Assembly: GCA_041477795.1 (NCBI GenBank)
Contig: JBGOUY010000293.1
Span: 1-5,345, forward strand
DNA: 5,345 bases
Direction of reading: 5' to 3'
DNA from: DATFMP01 sp041477795
GTDB lineage: Bacteria > SAR324 > JACQKK01
Part shown: positions 5,032 through 5,345 of the stretch, one piece after another
How positions within the stretch are numbered: position 1 is the stretch's first letter
How the letters are laid out: each line of letters opens with the position of its first letter
The notes under the pieces: generated by a model
The model's input: only the letters and a program-made list of their open reading frames with translations
Database searches by the model: none
What the model was told of the DNA's origin: nothing
Position numbers and translations under genes: made by a program

Positions 5032-5345
5032 CTACTTGGCGCCGTCGCCGCCGGGCGGGGTCCAGCGCAGCACGGGCTGGCGCGCGGCGCGGGTCTCGTC
5101 CAGCCGCCGGCGCGGGGCCAGGTGCGGCGCGGTCTTGACCAGCTCCGGGTCGCGGTCGGCCTCGGCCAGGATCGCGTGGATGGCCGCCACGAAGCGGTCC
5201 AGCTCCGCGCGCGGCTCCGATTCCGTCGGCTCCACCATCAGCGCCCCGTGCACCGTGAGCGGGAAGTACGTCGTGGGCGGGTGGAAGCCATAGTCGATCA
5301 GGCGCTTGGCCAGGTCCCCGGTGGTGATGCCGCCGTGCTCGGCCA
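5032..5345 (-). CDS. gcvPB: Glycine dehydrogenase (decarboxylating) subunit 2, C-terminal end
   Basis: The last 103 residues of the protein are present, ending at the TAG at 5032-5034; the rest lies beyond the right edge. The fragment reads A-E-H-G-G-I-T-T-G-D-L-A-K-R, then DYGFHPPTTYFPLTVHGAL, MVEPTESEPRAELDRF, DPELVKTAPH and RRLDETRAARQPVLRW. These are the hallmark C-terminal blocks of the P-protein of the glycine cleavage system, which decarboxylates glycine with pyridoxal phosphate and passes the aminomethyl group to the lipoyl H-protein (GcvH) in the cytoplasm. The short C-terminus that ends soon after AARQPVLRW fits the split two-subunit form (GcvPA/GcvPB) rather than the single long GcvP. 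The PLP-binding Lys is upstream of what is visible. It converges on the S8 peptidase gene across 184 nt, and no functional link between them is apparent. Confidence 0.93.
   Translation of the reverse strand, partial: AEHGGITTGDLAKRLIDYGFHPPTTYFPLTVHGALMVEPTESEPRAELDRFVAAIHAILAEADRDPELVKTAPHLAPRRRLDETRAARQPVLRWTPPGGDGAK

Overview
The window is a very GC-rich stretch of bacterial chromosome, with strong G/C preference at third codon positions. It looks like a proteobacterium, most likely a gammaproteobacterium. That is an inference from the DUF4105-type envelope protein, the Sec and lipoprotein signals, a sigma70-like promoter, and a glycine dehydrogenase whose C-terminus matches the split GcvPA/GcvPB type. 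The genus cannot be told from the sequence alone. There are five protein genes, of which the first and last are cut by the window edges. No tRNA, rRNA, insertion sequence with a transposase, or CRISPR array is visible.

Layout: 1-887 (+) is the C-terminal part of a DUF4105-family envelope protein. 888-1162 is an intergenic stretch with dispersed palindromic element A. 1163-2077 (+) is an alpha/beta-hydrolase lipoprotein of the BEM46/FrsA-like type. 2078-2433 is an intergenic stretch with a second, larger nested palindromic element (C), followed by a good sigma70-like promoter. 2434-2868 (+) is a small exported protein that is essentially a free-standing subtilase-type prodomain. 2865-4847 (+) overlaps it by 4 bp (ATGA) and encodes a complete secreted S8 serine peptidase with its own prodomain, a catalytic Asp/His/Ser triad and a CFI-box-like C-terminal tail. 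4848-5031 is a convergent intergenic gap holding element B and several strong hairpins. 5032-5345 (-) is the C-terminal end of gcvPB.

How it fits together: the promoter at 2327-2355 probably drives a two-gene unit made of the prodomain-like protein and the S8 peptidase. The most interesting reading is that the small protein acts in trans on the peptidase, as a folding helper or inhibitor. It could also be a diverged relic. The other genes look functionally independent: two other cell-envelope proteins and one cytoplasmic enzyme of one-carbon metabolism. The intergenic DNA carries at least three related, hairpin-rich, apparently non-coding elements that share modules in a mosaic way. One shared stem has a compensatory base-pair change, which suggests that its folded structure matters.
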